Origin: Neobacillus pocheonensis | GTDB taxonomy: Bacteria > Bacillota > Bacilli > Bacillales > Cytobacillaceae | Direction: 5' to 3' | DNA: 64,000 nucleotides | Assembly: GCA_023702235.1 (NCBI GenBank) | Contig: JAMQCR010000003.1 | Span: forward strand, 334,501 to 398,500 | Part shown: in pieces, positions 1 to 8,874 of the stretch | Position numbering within the stretch: the first letter of the stretch is position 1 | How the letters are laid out: every line of letters begins with the position of its first letter | Translations under genes and position numbers: made by a program | Notes under the pieces: model-generated | Told to the model about the DNA's origin: nothing | The model's database searches: none | Seen by the model: only the letters and a program-made list of their open reading frames with translations

Positions 1-1
1 A

Positions 2-892
2 TCAGAAGAAGACCAAACATTAGTTATGCTTTTTACCTCACTGGCATTGGATGCAGTAAAAGCGGAAAACACAATGAATTTCCCAAGAACAAAAAATGTG
101 ATTGACGCAAACTATACGCTTGGAACGGGTCTCCCTCTTCGTGAAGTTAAGGAAGGCAAAGATGCTGGATATCGTTCTAAACTAATAGGTTCTGTGCACC
201 AAGTTGAATTTCTTGTAACACCTAAATACCAAGGATTAAAAGTAAATATAAAGTTTGATGAAATTAAGGTATATCCAGAGGGATTTGCTGCCTATATTAA
301 CCTTGTGATGGATAATAATTCTAAAATTATTAATAAGGATTTAATCGATAAAAAGATATTGATTCAAGATATCGGCGGTTTATCGACAGATATTGCGGTC
401 ATTAAAAATCGAAACGTCGACGACGATAAAGCACAAGGATTTAATCTTGGTGTATCTGAATCCTTAGAAGCAATTAGAGAAGAAATTAGAAAAAAACATG
501 GCGTTGAACTGGATAGTCGCAGGGATGTTGTTGAAATTATCACGAGGAAAAATGATCGCAATCATATTATGGTCAAAGGAAGCAGGACAAGTGTTCATGA
601 TATCACCGACCGCATCCTTCTTGATTTAGCGAAAAAGCAATATCGGTTATTGCGCAATGTATGGCAAAAAAATTCGCAAACAGAAATTTGCTATTTTGTA
701 GGCGGAGGGGCAAATGTTTTAAAGGAATATATTAAAACATTAAATAATAATTTAGACGGTTATAATATTGAATTTTTTGAAGATGAAAAAGAGAGTATTT
801 GGATGATGTCAAACGCTTATTATAAGCTAATTACCGATTTTGTGAGAAAAACAGAGAAACAAAAGGTGATCCAAGAGCCTGTAAAGAAATAA
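2..892 (+). CDS. ParM/StbA-family actin-like protein, 5' end cut off by window
   Basis: Actin-fold ATPase of the ParM/StbA group, which polymerises into filaments that move DNA bound by a ParR adaptor. The frame is open back to base 2, so the N-terminus lies outside the window; an ATG at 26 is internal. Seen: a phosphate-2-type loop DIGGLSTDIAVI near residue 125 of the visible part and an adenosine-type motif YFVGGGANVL near residue 230, in the order expected for actin-like ATPases. A ParR-like gene follows 14 bp downstream, as in type II partition cassettes. A chromosomal location next to housekeeping genes is unusual, so it may derive from a plasmid or integrated element. Family assignment is fairly sure; a role in segregation is inferred. 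Confidence 0.8.
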   Translation, partial: SEEDQTLVMLFTSLALDAVKAENTMNFPRTKNVIDANYTLGTGLPLREVKEGKDAGYRSKLIGSVHQVEFLVTPKYQGLKVNIKFDEIKVYPEGFAAYINLVMDNNSKIINKDLIDKKILIQDIGGLSTDIAVIKNRNVDDDKAQGFNLGVSESLEAIREEIRKKHGVELDSRRDVVEIITRKNDRNHIMVKGSRTSVHDITDRILLDLAKKQYRLLRNVWQKNSQTEICYFVGGGANVLKEYIKTLNNNLDGYNIEFFEDEKESIWMMSNAYYKLITDFVRKTEKQKVIQEPVKK

Positions 893-906
893 AATAAGGT
901 GATCAT

Positions 907-1515
907 ATGAAAAATTCTGCCTCAAATGAGGTTAAGAGGGGCCAAGCAATTTCCTTTCGTGTCCCTTCTGATACACCTGACCATATATTAAAACATTTAC
1001 AAAAGTTAAAGGAAACAGAGAAAAGGAATTTTTCAAGTAAAATTGCTGATTTTGTGATGCAAGGGGTAGGGAATTCCAATGCAAGGGAACGAGAAACGAT
1101 TACGATTCCTCTCCCCCATAAATTAAGTAAAGCACAACGAGATTGGTTAAAACATGAGCACTCAGAGGCATTGATTGGAAGCATTATTTATCAGCTGCTA
1201 TCTGACCCAGTTCGCTCAACATCATTGCTAGCTTCAATGAATAGCAGATCCTTGGATATCAACGAAGCATTATATCTTCAAGAAGAAAGTGTACCGAATG
1301 ATTTGAACGATGTAAGCCAGCACAAGGTAATTTCCTTTGATGAATCAGCTGCAACTAACAATTTAGAGGAAATGGATGATGATGACTTAAGTGCATTTGA
1401 TTGGGAGAGTGCTAAACAAAGTACACCACCTATCACGGAAGAGGAAAATGATGGTGAAATAGAAAATGACTTAGATAACCTTCTTGGTGATTTTCTTGCT
1501 AGCATGAATAAATAA
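907..1515 (+). CDS. ParR-like DNA-binding partner of the upstream ParM-like protein
   Basis: 202-residue protein directly behind the ParM-like gene. Residues about 10-50 (RGQAISFRVP followed by two amphipathic helices) look like a ribbon-helix-helix domain as in ParR centromere-binding adaptors. A second helical block spans about 60-115, and the C-terminal 80 residues are strongly acidic and low in complexity, a plausible filament-contact tail. Start ATG at 907 has AAGGTGAT upstream. A terminator follows, so the pair forms its own unit. I did not see an obvious direct-repeat parC centromere downstream; one may lie upstream outside the window. Assignment rests on gene order plus the N-terminal motif. 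Confidence 0.6.
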   Translation: MKNSASNEVKRGQAISFRVPSDTPDHILKHLQKLKETEKRNFSSKIADFVMQGVGNSNARERETITIPLPHKLSKAQRDWLKHEHSEALIGSIIYQLLSDPVRSTSLLASMNSRSLDINEALYLQEESVPNDLNDVSQHKVISFDESAATNNLEEMDDDDLSAFDWESAKQSTPPITEEENDGEIENDLDNLLGDFLASMNK

Positions 1516-1528
1516 AAACTTGTTAAAA

Positions 1529-1557
1529 GGCTGACAAAATCATATGTCAGCCTTTTT
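1529..1557 (+). terminator. Rho-independent terminator after the parM/parR-like pair
   Basis: Perfect 8-bp stem GGCTGACA / TGTCAGCC with an 8-nt loop, followed by a run of T, 14 bp after the parR-like stop codon. Confidence 0.9.
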
Positions 1558-1683
1558 GGTAGGATTTATTTTGGCGACAAGGCAATATTGGAGAAAATTA
1601 CGAATATATTTGTTATGATTTTCATGCAATTTGAAGTTTTTAGGCGTTACTCTTCTGAAAAATCTATTTTGGTTGGTGAGATT

Positions 1684-2631
1684 ATGGAGTTTGCAAAAAA
1701 TATTGTCCTTGATGATGGGAAATTGAATGATGAAAAAGTCCTAAAAAGAGAGATTCTCTACAGGGGGATGAATGGAAAATACGTGGAAAGGTTCTATGTG
1801 TCACCAACCAAAAGCTATGTATTCAAACCCTTAACGAATAATGGTCAATTAGGAAAGGAAGTATGGGTGAATGAGCATCTCCTTTCTTTATTCCCCAATA
1901 TTTATCCCAAAATGGTCTCCTATTCTGCAAATCACCATGATCCCAATAAAAATTGGATGATTTTTGAAGACCTTGGCCAGCTTACGCATGAGTTTAATAA
2001 GGAAACTGTATACGGTGTGACAAAGCTAATCGCCTGGTGGCATTCCCTCTCAATTGATCAACTTGTAGATATACCCTTAACAGGTCCTAAGCCTCCTATA
2101 GAGGAAATTCTAACCGAAGTTACCTTAAGGAAAAATGAATTTATTAAGCAATTGCCCATCCTTGATATGGAAGAAAAAAATATTGATCATCTTTTCAACA
2201 TCCTTGAACAAATGGAATTTTCAAAGGAGCTAGTTTTGTCACACGGAGACCTCCATTTGGGAAATTATGCGGTCGTGAACAACCAGATAGTCGTTTTGGA
2301 CTGGGAGCATACACACTTAAACACACCATATTGGGATTTATTTCATGTCATTGATATGTCTCATCCGATTTTTCCGAAGCAAATTACCAGTCAGTTCAGA
2401 GGGGGAATTTTAAAAGTTTATCTTGAGCACGTTAATGCCATGGTCAATGAGGAGGACTTCATTAGGGAATATCATTTATTCTCGGCAGTGTTTTCGATCT
2501 GGATGATTATGCTTATTTTAAAGGACTTAAAGAGCAACGAGGGAAAGTGGTCGAAGGAACAACTGGAAAACCAGCTCAAGGAGACGGTTTCGAGTTTAAA
2601 GCAGTGTTTGAATTCACTAGGGCAGGAATAA
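1684..2631 (+). CDS. Aminoglycoside phosphotransferase (APH)-fold small-molecule kinase
   Basis: Member of the APH/choline-kinase fold family; substrate unknown. Seen: the catalytic Brenner motif HGDLHLGN near residues 186-193 and the Mg-binding VLDWEH about 18 residues later, plus IFEDLG in the N-lobe. The open frame reaches back to a TTG at 1588, but ATG 1684 is preferred because GGTGAG lies just before it and homology-like sequence begins there. Length 315 residues suits the family. Stands alone between two terminators. It could be a resistance-type or a metabolic kinase; nothing here decides. Confidence 0.75.
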   Translation: MEFAKNIVLDDGKLNDEKVLKREILYRGMNGKYVERFYVSPTKSYVFKPLTNNGQLGKEVWVNEHLLSLFPNIYPKMVSYSANHHDPNKNWMIFEDLGQLTHEFNKETVYGVTKLIAWWHSLSIDQLVDIPLTGPKPPIEEILTEVTLRKNEFIKQLPILDMEEKNIDHLFNILEQMEFSKELVLSHGDLHLGNYAVVNNQIVVLDWEHTHLNTPYWDLFHVIDMSHPIFPKQITSQFRGGILKVYLEHVNAMVNEEDFIREYHLFSAVFSIWMIMLILKDLKSNEGKWSKEQLENQLKETVSSLKQCLNSLGQE

Positions 2632-2634
2632 ATG

Positions 2635-2676
2635 AAAAAGCTAACCCACTTGAAAATAGCGGATTAGCTTTTTTTA
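2635..2676. terminator. Bidirectional terminator between APH gene and pepT
   Basis: Stem AAAAGCTAA / TTAGCTTTT flanked by A-run and T-run, lying between two convergent genes, so it can serve both strands. Confidence 0.8.
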
Positions 2677-2684
2677 TTAAAAAA

Positions 2685-3917
2685 TTATGCTTTTTGTTCA
2701 AAAAGACGAGAAATTTCAATAACGACGTTTGTAGCTTTGATCATATTATCAACGGAAATAAACTCAAACTTGCCGTGGTAGTTTTCTCCGCCTGTGAAAA
2801 TATTTGGCGTCGGCAAACCCATATAGGACAGCTGTGAACCGTCAGTGCCGCCGCGAATTGGCTTAATGTCGGGCTCAATATCCAAGTTTTTCATTGCCTT
2901 ATAGGCGATATCGACAATTTCTTTAACGGGCTCGATTTTCTCTTTCATATTGTAATATTGATCCTTTAATTCAAGAAGGATATTGTCTTTTCCATATTTC
3001 TCTCTTAGTTCATTAACAATGTTTTCCATTGTTGTTTTTCTCAGATTGAATCTGTCTCTGTCAAAGTCCCTGATAATATAGTAAAGATTGGTTTGCTCGA
3101 CATCGCCATTAAAGGAAATCAGATGGTAGAAGCCTTCATATCCTTCTGTATATTCAGGTGCCTCTTCTTTCGGAAGTTTGCTGTTTAGCTCCATCGCAAT
3201 TTTTGTCGAGTTCACCATTTTGTTCTTCGCTGAACCGGGGTGAATATTGTTCCCTTTGATTGTAATTTTTGCAGCAGCCGCGTTAAAGCTTTCGTACTCT
3301 AATTCCCCTAGCGGACCGCCGTCGACTGTGTATGCATATGTAGCGTTGAAGGCCACAACGTCAAACTTATGAGGTCCCCTGCCAATCTCTTCATCGGGTG
3401 TGAACGCAACGCGAACCTTACCGTGCTTGATTTCAGGATGTTTAATTAAATGCGCCATTGCCGTCATGATTTCGGTGATGCCCGCTTTGTTATCGGCACC
3501 AAGAAGCGTCGTACCGTCTGTTGTAATCAGTGTATGTCCTTTGTATTGAGGAAGGTTAGGAAAATCCTTCGTAGTCATAACAACCTTTAACGCTTCGTTT
3601 AAAACAATGTCATTTCCATCATAGTTTTCGACGATTTGCGGTTTTACATTTTTACCAGTAAAATCAGTTGCTGTATCAACATGTGCCAAAAATCCGATGG
3701 ATGGAACTTCTTTTTTTGTATTAGATGGAAGCGTTGCCATTACATAGCCATTCTCATCCATCGTTACTTCTTGCATACCGATTGCTTTTAATTCATCTAC
3801 AAGCATGTGAGCTAGCGTCAGCTGACCTGGTGTGGAAGGACATGTTTCACTGCTATCATCAGACTGGGTGTCGACTTTAACATAGGAAGTAAATCTTTCA
3901 ATGAGTTCGTTTTTCAC
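2685..3917 (-). CDS. pepT: Peptidase T (tripeptide aminopeptidase)
   Basis: Cytoplasmic M20-family dizinc aminopeptidase removing the N-terminal residue from tripeptides. Metal and catalytic residues are visible in family order: His79 and Asp81 in FLAHVDT, bridging Asp142 in GADNKAG, Glu176-Glu177 in PDEEIG, Asp in YTVDGG near 199, and the C-terminal ENYHGKFE histidine. Length 410 matches the family. The start is GTG at 3917, supported by AAGGGGAG just upstream on the minus strand. Monocistronic, divergent from the tetR operon. Confidence 0.95.
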   Translation of the reverse strand: MKNELIERFTSYVKVDTQSDDSSETCPSTPGQLTLAHMLVDELKAIGMQEVTMDENGYVMATLPSNTKKEVPSIGFLAHVDTATDFTGKNVKPQIVENYDGNDIVLNEALKVVMTTKDFPNLPQYKGHTLITTDGTTLLGADNKAGITEIMTAMAHLIKHPEIKHGKVRVAFTPDEEIGRGPHKFDVVAFNATYAYTVDGGPLGELEYESFNAAAAKITIKGNNIHPGSAKNKMVNSTKIAMELNSKLPKEEAPEYTEGYEGFYHLISFNGDVEQTNLYYIIRDFDRDRFNLRKTTMENIVNELREKYGKDNILLELKDQYYNMKEKIEPVKEIVDIAYKAMKNLDIEPDIKPIRGGTDGSQLSYMGLPTPNIFTGGENYHGKFEFISVDNMIKATNVVIEISRLFEQKA

Positions 3918-4099
3918 TTTTTACACTCCCCTTTTTGTGTTTATACCTTTTTATAATAGCACTTTAGCAGGAAAGCTACACCTATTCGGTCGAGCAAAGT
4001 ACCTCCTTAATAAATAACCTTCACATGCATCGTAGCATATCAACAAAACCCATACTATTACAGTCACAACAAATTCATAAAAATTATGCTTGTCTCCTA

Positions 4100-4149
4100 T
4101 TGACCATAGTAGTCAATGGAGTTACAATATCGTTGACTATCCTGGTCAA
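4100..4149 (+). promoter_or_regulatory. tetR-ABC operon promoter with two matching TetR-type operators
   Basis: Promoter TTGACC (4100-4105), 17-bp spacer, TACAAT (4123-4128). Two 17-bp inverted repeats of the form TTGAC-N7-GTCAA lie at 4100-4116 and 4133-4149, centre-to-centre 33 bp (about three helical turns). The first contains the -35 box; the second covers the expected start point near 4135. Inferred: autorepression by the TetR protein encoded next. Binding has not been shown. Confidence 0.75.
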
Positions 4150-4174
4150 TACCACGATGAAAGGGGCTGCCAGT

Positions 4175-4798
4175 ATGTTTACTAAATTTCTCAACTTAGA
4201 AATGGAAAAGCAAGACCGAATCATCAATGCAGCAATTAAAGAATTTGCCCAGAAAGGATATGATAAAGCATCGACAAACGAAATCGTCAAAGAAGCAGAG
4301 ATTTCGAAGGGATTGCTGTTTCATTATTTCGGCAATAAAAAGAAAATGTATTTATTTTTGTTTGACCATTGCACCGATATGATTGGCGATGAATTTTTCA
4401 AAAAAGTGGACTTAACGGAAAGGGACTTTTTTGTCAGAATCCGGCAGGCTGTCATGATCAAGATGGACCTGCTGAACAAGTATCCCGATATATTCAAATT
4501 TATCGAAGAAACCTATTTTGAGGAATCACCAGAAGTAAAGACTGAACTAGAGAAAAAGATAAAGCAACTAAATGATATCAATATCGGCAAGGTTTATGAG
4601 GGTATTGATATCTCAAAATTTCGAGACGATATGGACATCGAGAAAATCTTAAAGATTATCACTTGGACCTTTGAAAAAATAAGCGAAGAGGAGCTCCTCC
4701 AAGCAAAACTATCGCTAACACATCAAATCGATTATCAAAAAGCCAGCTTGAAAGCAGAAGAATACTTCGAGATCTTAATCAAGCTTTTTTATAAATAA
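4175..4798 (+). CDS. TetR/AcrR-family regulator of the adjacent ABC-2 transporter
   Basis: 207-residue one-component regulator. N-terminal helix-turn-helix at about residues 9-55, with the signature AAIKEFAQKGYDKAST and GLLFHYFGNKKKMY. The C-terminal ligand domain is unassigned. The ORF extends upstream to 4025 through the operator region, but ATG 4175 has AAAGGGG at a good distance and starts at the usual point before the HTH. First gene of an operon with an ATPase and two permeases (13-bp gap to the ATPase). Likely a local repressor acting on the two TTGAC-N7-GTCAA sites; the inducer is unknown. Confidence 0.85.
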   Translation: MFTKFLNLEMEKQDRIINAAIKEFAQKGYDKASTNEIVKEAEISKGLLFHYFGNKKKMYLFLFDHCTDMIGDEFFKKVDLTERDFFVRIRQAVMIKMDLLNKYPDIFKFIEETYFEESPEVKTELEKKIKQLNDINIGKVYEGIDISKFRDDMDIEKILKIITWTFEKISEEELLQAKLSLTHQIDYQKASLKAEEYFEILIKLFYK

Positions 4799-4811
4799 GG
4801 AGGTAGTCCCG

Positions 4812-5696
4812 ATGAATGTAATTGAAATTAATAACCTAACAAAAACCTACGGCAATGCAAGAGGAATCTCCAACATCAGCTTTCATGTCGAAGAAGGAGA
4901 GATTTTCGGCTTCATTGGTCCAAATGGTGCCGGGAAGTCAACGACAATTAGAACGCTGCTCTCACTTATTTATCCAACAAGCGGCAATGCGACAATATTT
5001 GGGAAGGACTGCATTCAATTTGCCCCGGAAATAAAAAAGGAAATTGGCTATTTACCATCTGAAGTATTTTATTATGACAATATGAAGGTAAAGGACCTAT
5101 TAAAATACTCAGCTAGTTTTTATAAAAAGGATTGTGGTAAGAAAATAAAAGAATTAGCAGAAATCATGGATTTGGATATCAATAAAAAAATTGATGACCT
5201 TTCATTAGGAAACAAAAAGAAGGTCGGAATTGTTCAAGGGCTGCTCCATGAACCAAAGCTGATCATTTTAGATGAACCGACAAGCGGACTCGACCCGCTC
5301 ATGCAGCAAAATTTCTTTGAACTCTTAGAGCTAGAGAATAAAAAAGGCGCCACGATTTTATTTTCTTCTCATATTTTAAGCGAAGTGCAGAGATTATGTA
5401 ATCGTGTCGCCATTATCAAAGAGGGTAAAATCGTTACGGTCGAAAAAATTAGTACATTGCAAGAAAACAACTATAAAAAGTTCAAAATGGAAACGAAGAC
5501 AAAACTGGACAAAAATTACTTCAACATCAGCGGTGTCAACAAATTAGAGGTAAAGGATTACGTAACCAGCTTTTTATTTAAAGGAAATATTAATACGGTA
5601 ATGAAAAAAATAGCGGAAATTGAAATCACGAATCTATGGATTGAAGAGCCAGACCTTGAGGAGATCTTTATGCATTACTACGAAAAGGAGGCGTAA
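4812..5696 (+). CDS. ABC transporter ATP-binding protein (ABC-2 exporter type)
   Basis: 294-residue cytoplasmic ATPase. Walker A GPNGAGKST at residues 36-44, signature LSLGNKKK, Walker B LIILDEPTSGLDP and the switch histidine in SSHILSE are all present. The last 80 residues form the accessory domain typical of ATPases that pair with ABC-2 permeases. AAGGAGG precedes the ATG. Operon: tetR, this gene, then two ABC-2 permeases with 5 and 15 bp spacing. Export of a drug, lipid or peptide is likely; substrate unknown. Confidence 0.9.
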   Translation: MNVIEINNLTKTYGNARGISNISFHVEEGEIFGFIGPNGAGKSTTIRTLLSLIYPTSGNATIFGKDCIQFAPEIKKEIGYLPSEVFYYDNMKVKDLLKYSASFYKKDCGKKIKELAEIMDLDINKKIDDLSLGNKKKVGIVQGLLHEPKLIILDEPTSGLDPLMQQNFFELLELENKKGATILFSSHILSEVQRLCNRVAIIKEGKIVTVEKISTLQENNYKKFKMETKTKLDKNYFNISGVNKLEVKDYVTSFLFKGNINTVMKKIAEIEITNLWIEEPDLEEIFMHYYEKEA

Positions 5697-5701
5697 AGAA
5701 T

Positions 5702-6499
5702 ATGAATATCTTTTTACATGAATTAAAGGCATATCGGAAGTCGACCATTATTTGGTCGATATCCTTAACATTAATCGTAGCGCTTTTCATGTCGTTTTAT
5801 CCGTCATTTGCCAAGGATACAGAGACATTTAAAAAAATAATGGAGGGCTATCCTCCTGCCATCAGAAATCTAATCGGGGTGAACCTAGGAAATTTCTTTA
5901 CTATTCTAGGATTCTATTGCTTCCCATTATCGTTTATTACGTTGTGTGGTGCAATCCAGGCAATGAATCTCGGCACTGCCATTGTCAGCAAGGAAGTCCG
6001 AGAAAAAACAGCCGATTTTCTGTTAACAAAACCAGTTACCCGCACAACAGTTATGACATCTAAATTATTAGCAGCTTTGAGTTCCATAGTCATCACCAAT
6101 ATCGTTTATTTAGCTGCCGCGAGTATTTCGGCCATGCAAGTCAAAACGGCAGACTTTAGCTTTAAATTATTCGTCATGCTTTCCCTGACAATGTTTTTTA
6201 TTCAGCTGATTTTCTTGGCCTTAGGAATTATCATTTCCGTTAGTGTGCCAAAAATTAAATCCGTGTTGCCCATCTCACTTGCTACCGTCTTTGCGTTCTA
6301 CTTTTTAGGGATGTTTAGCAGCACAACCGGTGAGGAAGCGAAACGATATCTTTCGCCATTTAAATATTTCGACACTGCCTATATCATCAAACATGCAAGC
6401 TATGAAGCTTCGTTTTTAATCGTTGGAGCAGTCGTGATTATTCTGGCAATTACGGCGAGTTATTTTGTTTATATTAAAAAGGATATACATGCTGTTTAG
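5702..6499 (+). CDS. ABC-2 type permease, first of two paralogues
   Basis: 265-residue integral membrane protein with about six hydrophobic segments and the ABC-2 permease hallmark KEVREKTADFLLTKPVTR in the first cytoplasmic loop. Clearly related to the next gene: both begin with an INxx-ELK(A/S)HRKS-type start, share the EERDKT/REKT-D/EFL-KPV block and the SPFKYF/TPFKYF motif near the end. The two permeases probably form a heterodimer with the ATPase encoded upstream. Confidence 0.85.
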   Translation: MNIFLHELKAYRKSTIIWSISLTLIVALFMSFYPSFAKDTETFKKIMEGYPPAIRNLIGVNLGNFFTILGFYCFPLSFITLCGAIQAMNLGTAIVSKEVREKTADFLLTKPVTRTTVMTSKLLAALSSIVITNIVYLAAASISAMQVKTADFSFKLFVMLSLTMFFIQLIFLALGIIISVSVPKIKSVLPISLATVFAFYFLGMFSSTTGEEAKRYLSPFKYFDTAYIIKHASYEASFLIVGAVVIILAITASYFVYIKKDIHAV

Positions 6500-6514
6500 T
6501 GGAGGGATTGGGTC

Positions 6515-7315
6515 ATGAATATATATGTAAAAGAATTGAAGTCTCATCGAAAATCGCTCATTTATTGGAGCGTTGGAATCTTCCTTATGGTGGCTTCAGG
6601 AATGGCGAAATATGCAGCGTATTCATCATCGGGCCAATCAATCAATGATCTCGTGGCTGATTTACCAAATTCGATGAAGGTTGTCATGGGTTTCAATACG
6701 ATGGATTTATCAAAAATCAGCGGCTATTATGGTATGTTTTATATTTATCTATTATTAATGGCGACCATTCATGCGGCGATGCTTGGGGCAACGATTATTG
6801 CCAAAGAAGAGCGGGACAAAACCTCGGAGTTTTTATTCGTAAAACCAGTTTCAAGAAACACCATCATTACCGCAAAATTATTGGCTGCATTCACGAATAT
6901 CGTGGTCTTTAATCTTGTAAGCTACGTTTCGTTGATTATCCTTATCGGGAAATACAACAAAAATGGTGAAGCAGTTAATGGTGATATCGCGATAACAATG
7001 CTGGGAATGTTCATTTTACAGGTCTTGTTTATGGTCATCGGCAGTGCCCTCGCCTCGGTTAAAAGGAAACCAAAAACAGCTGCATCATTAGCGGCAGGAA
7101 TCCTATTGATTACCTATATATTATCAATCGCCATAGATTTAAACGAGCACATCGAAGGCTTAAAATACTTCACCCCATTTAAATACTTTGAAGCAAAAAA
7201 CATCATGTACGGCGGCGGCGTTGATACCGTCTTTGTCGTTCTTTCCATCGTTTTGATTACTGTACTTTCGATTGTAACCTATGTATTTTATAAAAAAAGA
7301 GATTTGAATGTATAG
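6515..7315 (+). CDS. ABC-2 type permease, second of two paralogues
   Basis: 266-residue integral membrane protein, about six transmembrane segments, with loop motif KEERDKTSEFLFVKPVSR and FTPFKYFEAK near the C-terminus. Paralogue of the permease just upstream, presumably from tandem duplication. RBS GGAGGG before the ATG. Last gene of the tetR-ABC operon; a strong terminator follows immediately. Confidence 0.85.
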   Translation: MNIYVKELKSHRKSLIYWSVGIFLMVASGMAKYAAYSSSGQSINDLVADLPNSMKVVMGFNTMDLSKISGYYGMFYIYLLLMATIHAAMLGATIIAKEERDKTSEFLFVKPVSRNTIITAKLLAAFTNIVVFNLVSYVSLIILIGKYNKNGEAVNGDIAITMLGMFILQVLFMVIGSALASVKRKPKTAASLAAGILLITYILSIAIDLNEHIEGLKYFTPFKYFEAKNIMYGGGVDTVFVVLSIVLITVLSIVTYVFYKKRDLNV

Positions 7316-7316
7316 T

Positions 7317-7348
7317 AAAAAAAAGACCGATGGATTCGGTCTTTTTTT
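7317..7348. terminator. Bidirectional terminator, tetR-ABC operon / doxX
   Basis: Stem AAAAAGACCGA / TCGGTCTTTTT with loop TGGAT. It overlaps the stop codon of the convergent minus-strand DoxX gene, so both transcripts can end here. Confidence 0.9.
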
Positions 7349-7745
7349 ATGGCTTATAGAGCAAGACGTATTTCCCTAGGCCAATGAGCGCAACCCCTAT
7401 GACTACAGCAATAAGTACCATATTATATTCAAACCCGCCATTGGTCATCCAATAGCCATTTTTACCATGGACGGTGAAAATAGCGTCAATCATGACAATG
7501 GCAATCATGATAGCACCTAGCCATGGAAGGATGCCGGCAGCAAAAAGCAACCCGCCAATTAACTCGAACAGACCGGCAAGCGTAGCCCATATTTTCGCGC
7601 CAGTCGTAATACCAATTGATTCTAACCATTCCCCTGTTTTGTTTATCCCCGTTCCACCAAACCAGCCAAAAAGCTTTTGTGCTCCGTGTCCAAAAAAAGT
7701 TAGACCCACGACTAGCCGAATGATTAACAATCCAATATCAGTCAT
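7347..7745 (-). CDS. DoxX-family membrane protein
   Basis: 132-residue protein with four hydrophobic segments and the DoxX signature RLVVGLTFFGHGAQKLFGWF at the N-terminus; later FELIGGLLFAAG and DAIFTVHGKNGYW. Family members sit in the membrane; several are linked to redox or thiol stress, but a defined reaction is lacking. The frame can begin at GTG 7757; ATG 7745 is preferred, with GGAAGTGGG upstream. Single gene. Confidence 0.85.
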   Translation of the reverse strand: MTDIGLLIIRLVVGLTFFGHGAQKLFGWFGGTGINKTGEWLESIGITTGAKIWATLAGLFELIGGLLFAAGILPWLGAIMIAIVMIDAIFTVHGKNGYWMTNGGFEYNMVLIAVVIGVALIGLGKYVLLYKP

Positions 7746-8065
7746 TCTATAACCCACTTCCAGAAAATTAAGTTAGTTCCAATAACTATTGTATCATCTT
7801 TATTTAGAATCAAGCGATAACAACTAATTTATGCGTACTTCATTTCTTTTCGCTTTTTTACCTAAAATAAAGACAGGCTCTTTTCACCTGTCCTAAAATG
7901 TTTATTTATTTTTCCCTTTCCTTTTTCTAAGTATGAATGGTTTATATTGGGAACATAATGAAAGTAATGGCAGAAACTTGCCATACCTCTCTTTGGGCGT
8001 GAGTTAAAAAGGATAACATTATTGTTAATGTGATAAAATAAATTTGAATAAAGGAGGAGAAACGA
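7746..8065. other. Intergenic region without a gene
   Basis: About 320 AT-rich bases between divergent doxX and the ASCH gene. The only structure I see is GACAGG-N9-CCTGTC at 7872-7892, which on the minus strand is followed by TTTATTTT and could act as a weak terminator although no minus-strand gene lies before it. The right end carries the AAAGGAGGAG ribosome site of the next gene. Confidence 0.5.
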
Positions 8066-8416
8066 ATGACTCTAGAAAACGAAAACAATACCTTGCCACC
8101 AAAGACGTGTTCCATTGAGCGTTTAGTAACGATTGAAGAGGATGTAAAGAAGGTTCTTTCAGGAGAGAAAACAGCTACACGTCGGAATGGTAGATATGCT
8201 GATCCAGGTGAAATAATGACTCTTGAAGGCTGCAAGTTTGTAGTTGAAAGTGTTTATTCACAAAGCTTAGGCGAGTTAACAGATACGGATGCACGCCGCG
8301 AGGGCTTCGAGACGGTTGAAGATTATAAACAATCGATTCTTTCCATGCATCCAGGAATGCCGTGGCTGCCACAAATGCGAGTTTGGGTACATGAATTTCG
8401 TCCTGTACAAGATTAA
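8066..8416 (+). CDS. ASCH domain protein
   Basis: 116-residue cytoplasmic protein with an ASCH (PUA-like, RNA-binding fold) domain: VLSGEKTATRRNGRYADPGE, then the beta-rich FVVESVYSQSLGELTDTDARREGFET and a final RVWVHEF. The ASCH family includes RNA-linked regulators and an N4-acetylcytidine amidohydrolase; the precise role here is unknown. Excellent ribosome site AAAGGAGGAG 8 bp before ATG. The next gene follows after 11 bp and is probably cotranscribed. Confidence 0.8.
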   Translation: MTLENENNTLPPKTCSIERLVTIEEDVKKVLSGEKTATRRNGRYADPGEIMTLEGCKFVVESVYSQSLGELTDTDARREGFETVEDYKQSILSMHPGMPWLPQMRVWVHEFRPVQD

Positions 8417-8427
8417 TTAGGAATGCT

Positions 8428-8868
8428 ATGAACATGTTCTACCGCATCCTTTTATATCTACATATTTTAAGTGTTATCATGTCAATCGGTCCCTTTTTTG
8501 CACTGATTCCGATGGCAAAAAAACTACGTAGGGCAGAAGGCGAGGTACAGAAAGTGTACCTCGATTCTTTCCGTTTTGCCGTTAGGCTAACGAAGCATGC
8601 GGGACATGTCTTGGTTGTATCAGGGATTCTTTTAGTCGTATTAGGGTGGTGGCCGTGGTCAACCTCGTGGATTGTCATAACCATTGTTATCATGATGAGC
8701 TCGCTCTTTTTCCTGGCACGGGCATTTTCCCCTATATTAAAGAAATTTATGGAAGTTGGGAATGATAGAGAACAGTTGGTAAAAAAGCTTTCTTGGACAA
8801 CCGTTGCCTACATCCTACTTTTACTATTGATGCTGTGGTTTATGGTCACAAAACCTGCTCTTTGGTAA
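8428..8868 (+). CDS. Small integral membrane protein, DUF2269-like
   Basis: 146 residues with four hydrophobic helices (about 5-25, 52-75, 78-98, 120-140) and short charged loops. The N-terminal LLYLHILSVIMSIGPFFALI resembles predicted membrane proteins of the DUF2269 kind. No catalytic motif seen; function unknown. ATG 8428 has AGGA upstream; ATG 8434 is a possible alternative. Followed by a terminator. Confidence 0.65.
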   Translation: MNMFYRILLYLHILSVIMSIGPFFALIPMAKKLRRAEGEVQKVYLDSFRFAVRLTKHAGHVLVVSGILLVVLGWWPWSTSWIVITIVIMMSSLFFLARAFSPILKKFMEVGNDREQLVKKLSWTTVAYILLLLLMLWFMVTKPALW

Positions 8869-8874
8869 TAAAAC

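Noticed and set aside
1..1515. Integrated plasmid or prophage
   Set aside because: Only the partition-like pair is visible; no integrase, replication or structural phage gene is in the window, so an element boundary cannot be claimed.
7872..7892. Terminator GACAGG-N9-CCTGTC
   Set aside because: It points to the minus strand where no gene precedes it; kept only as a note in the gap description.
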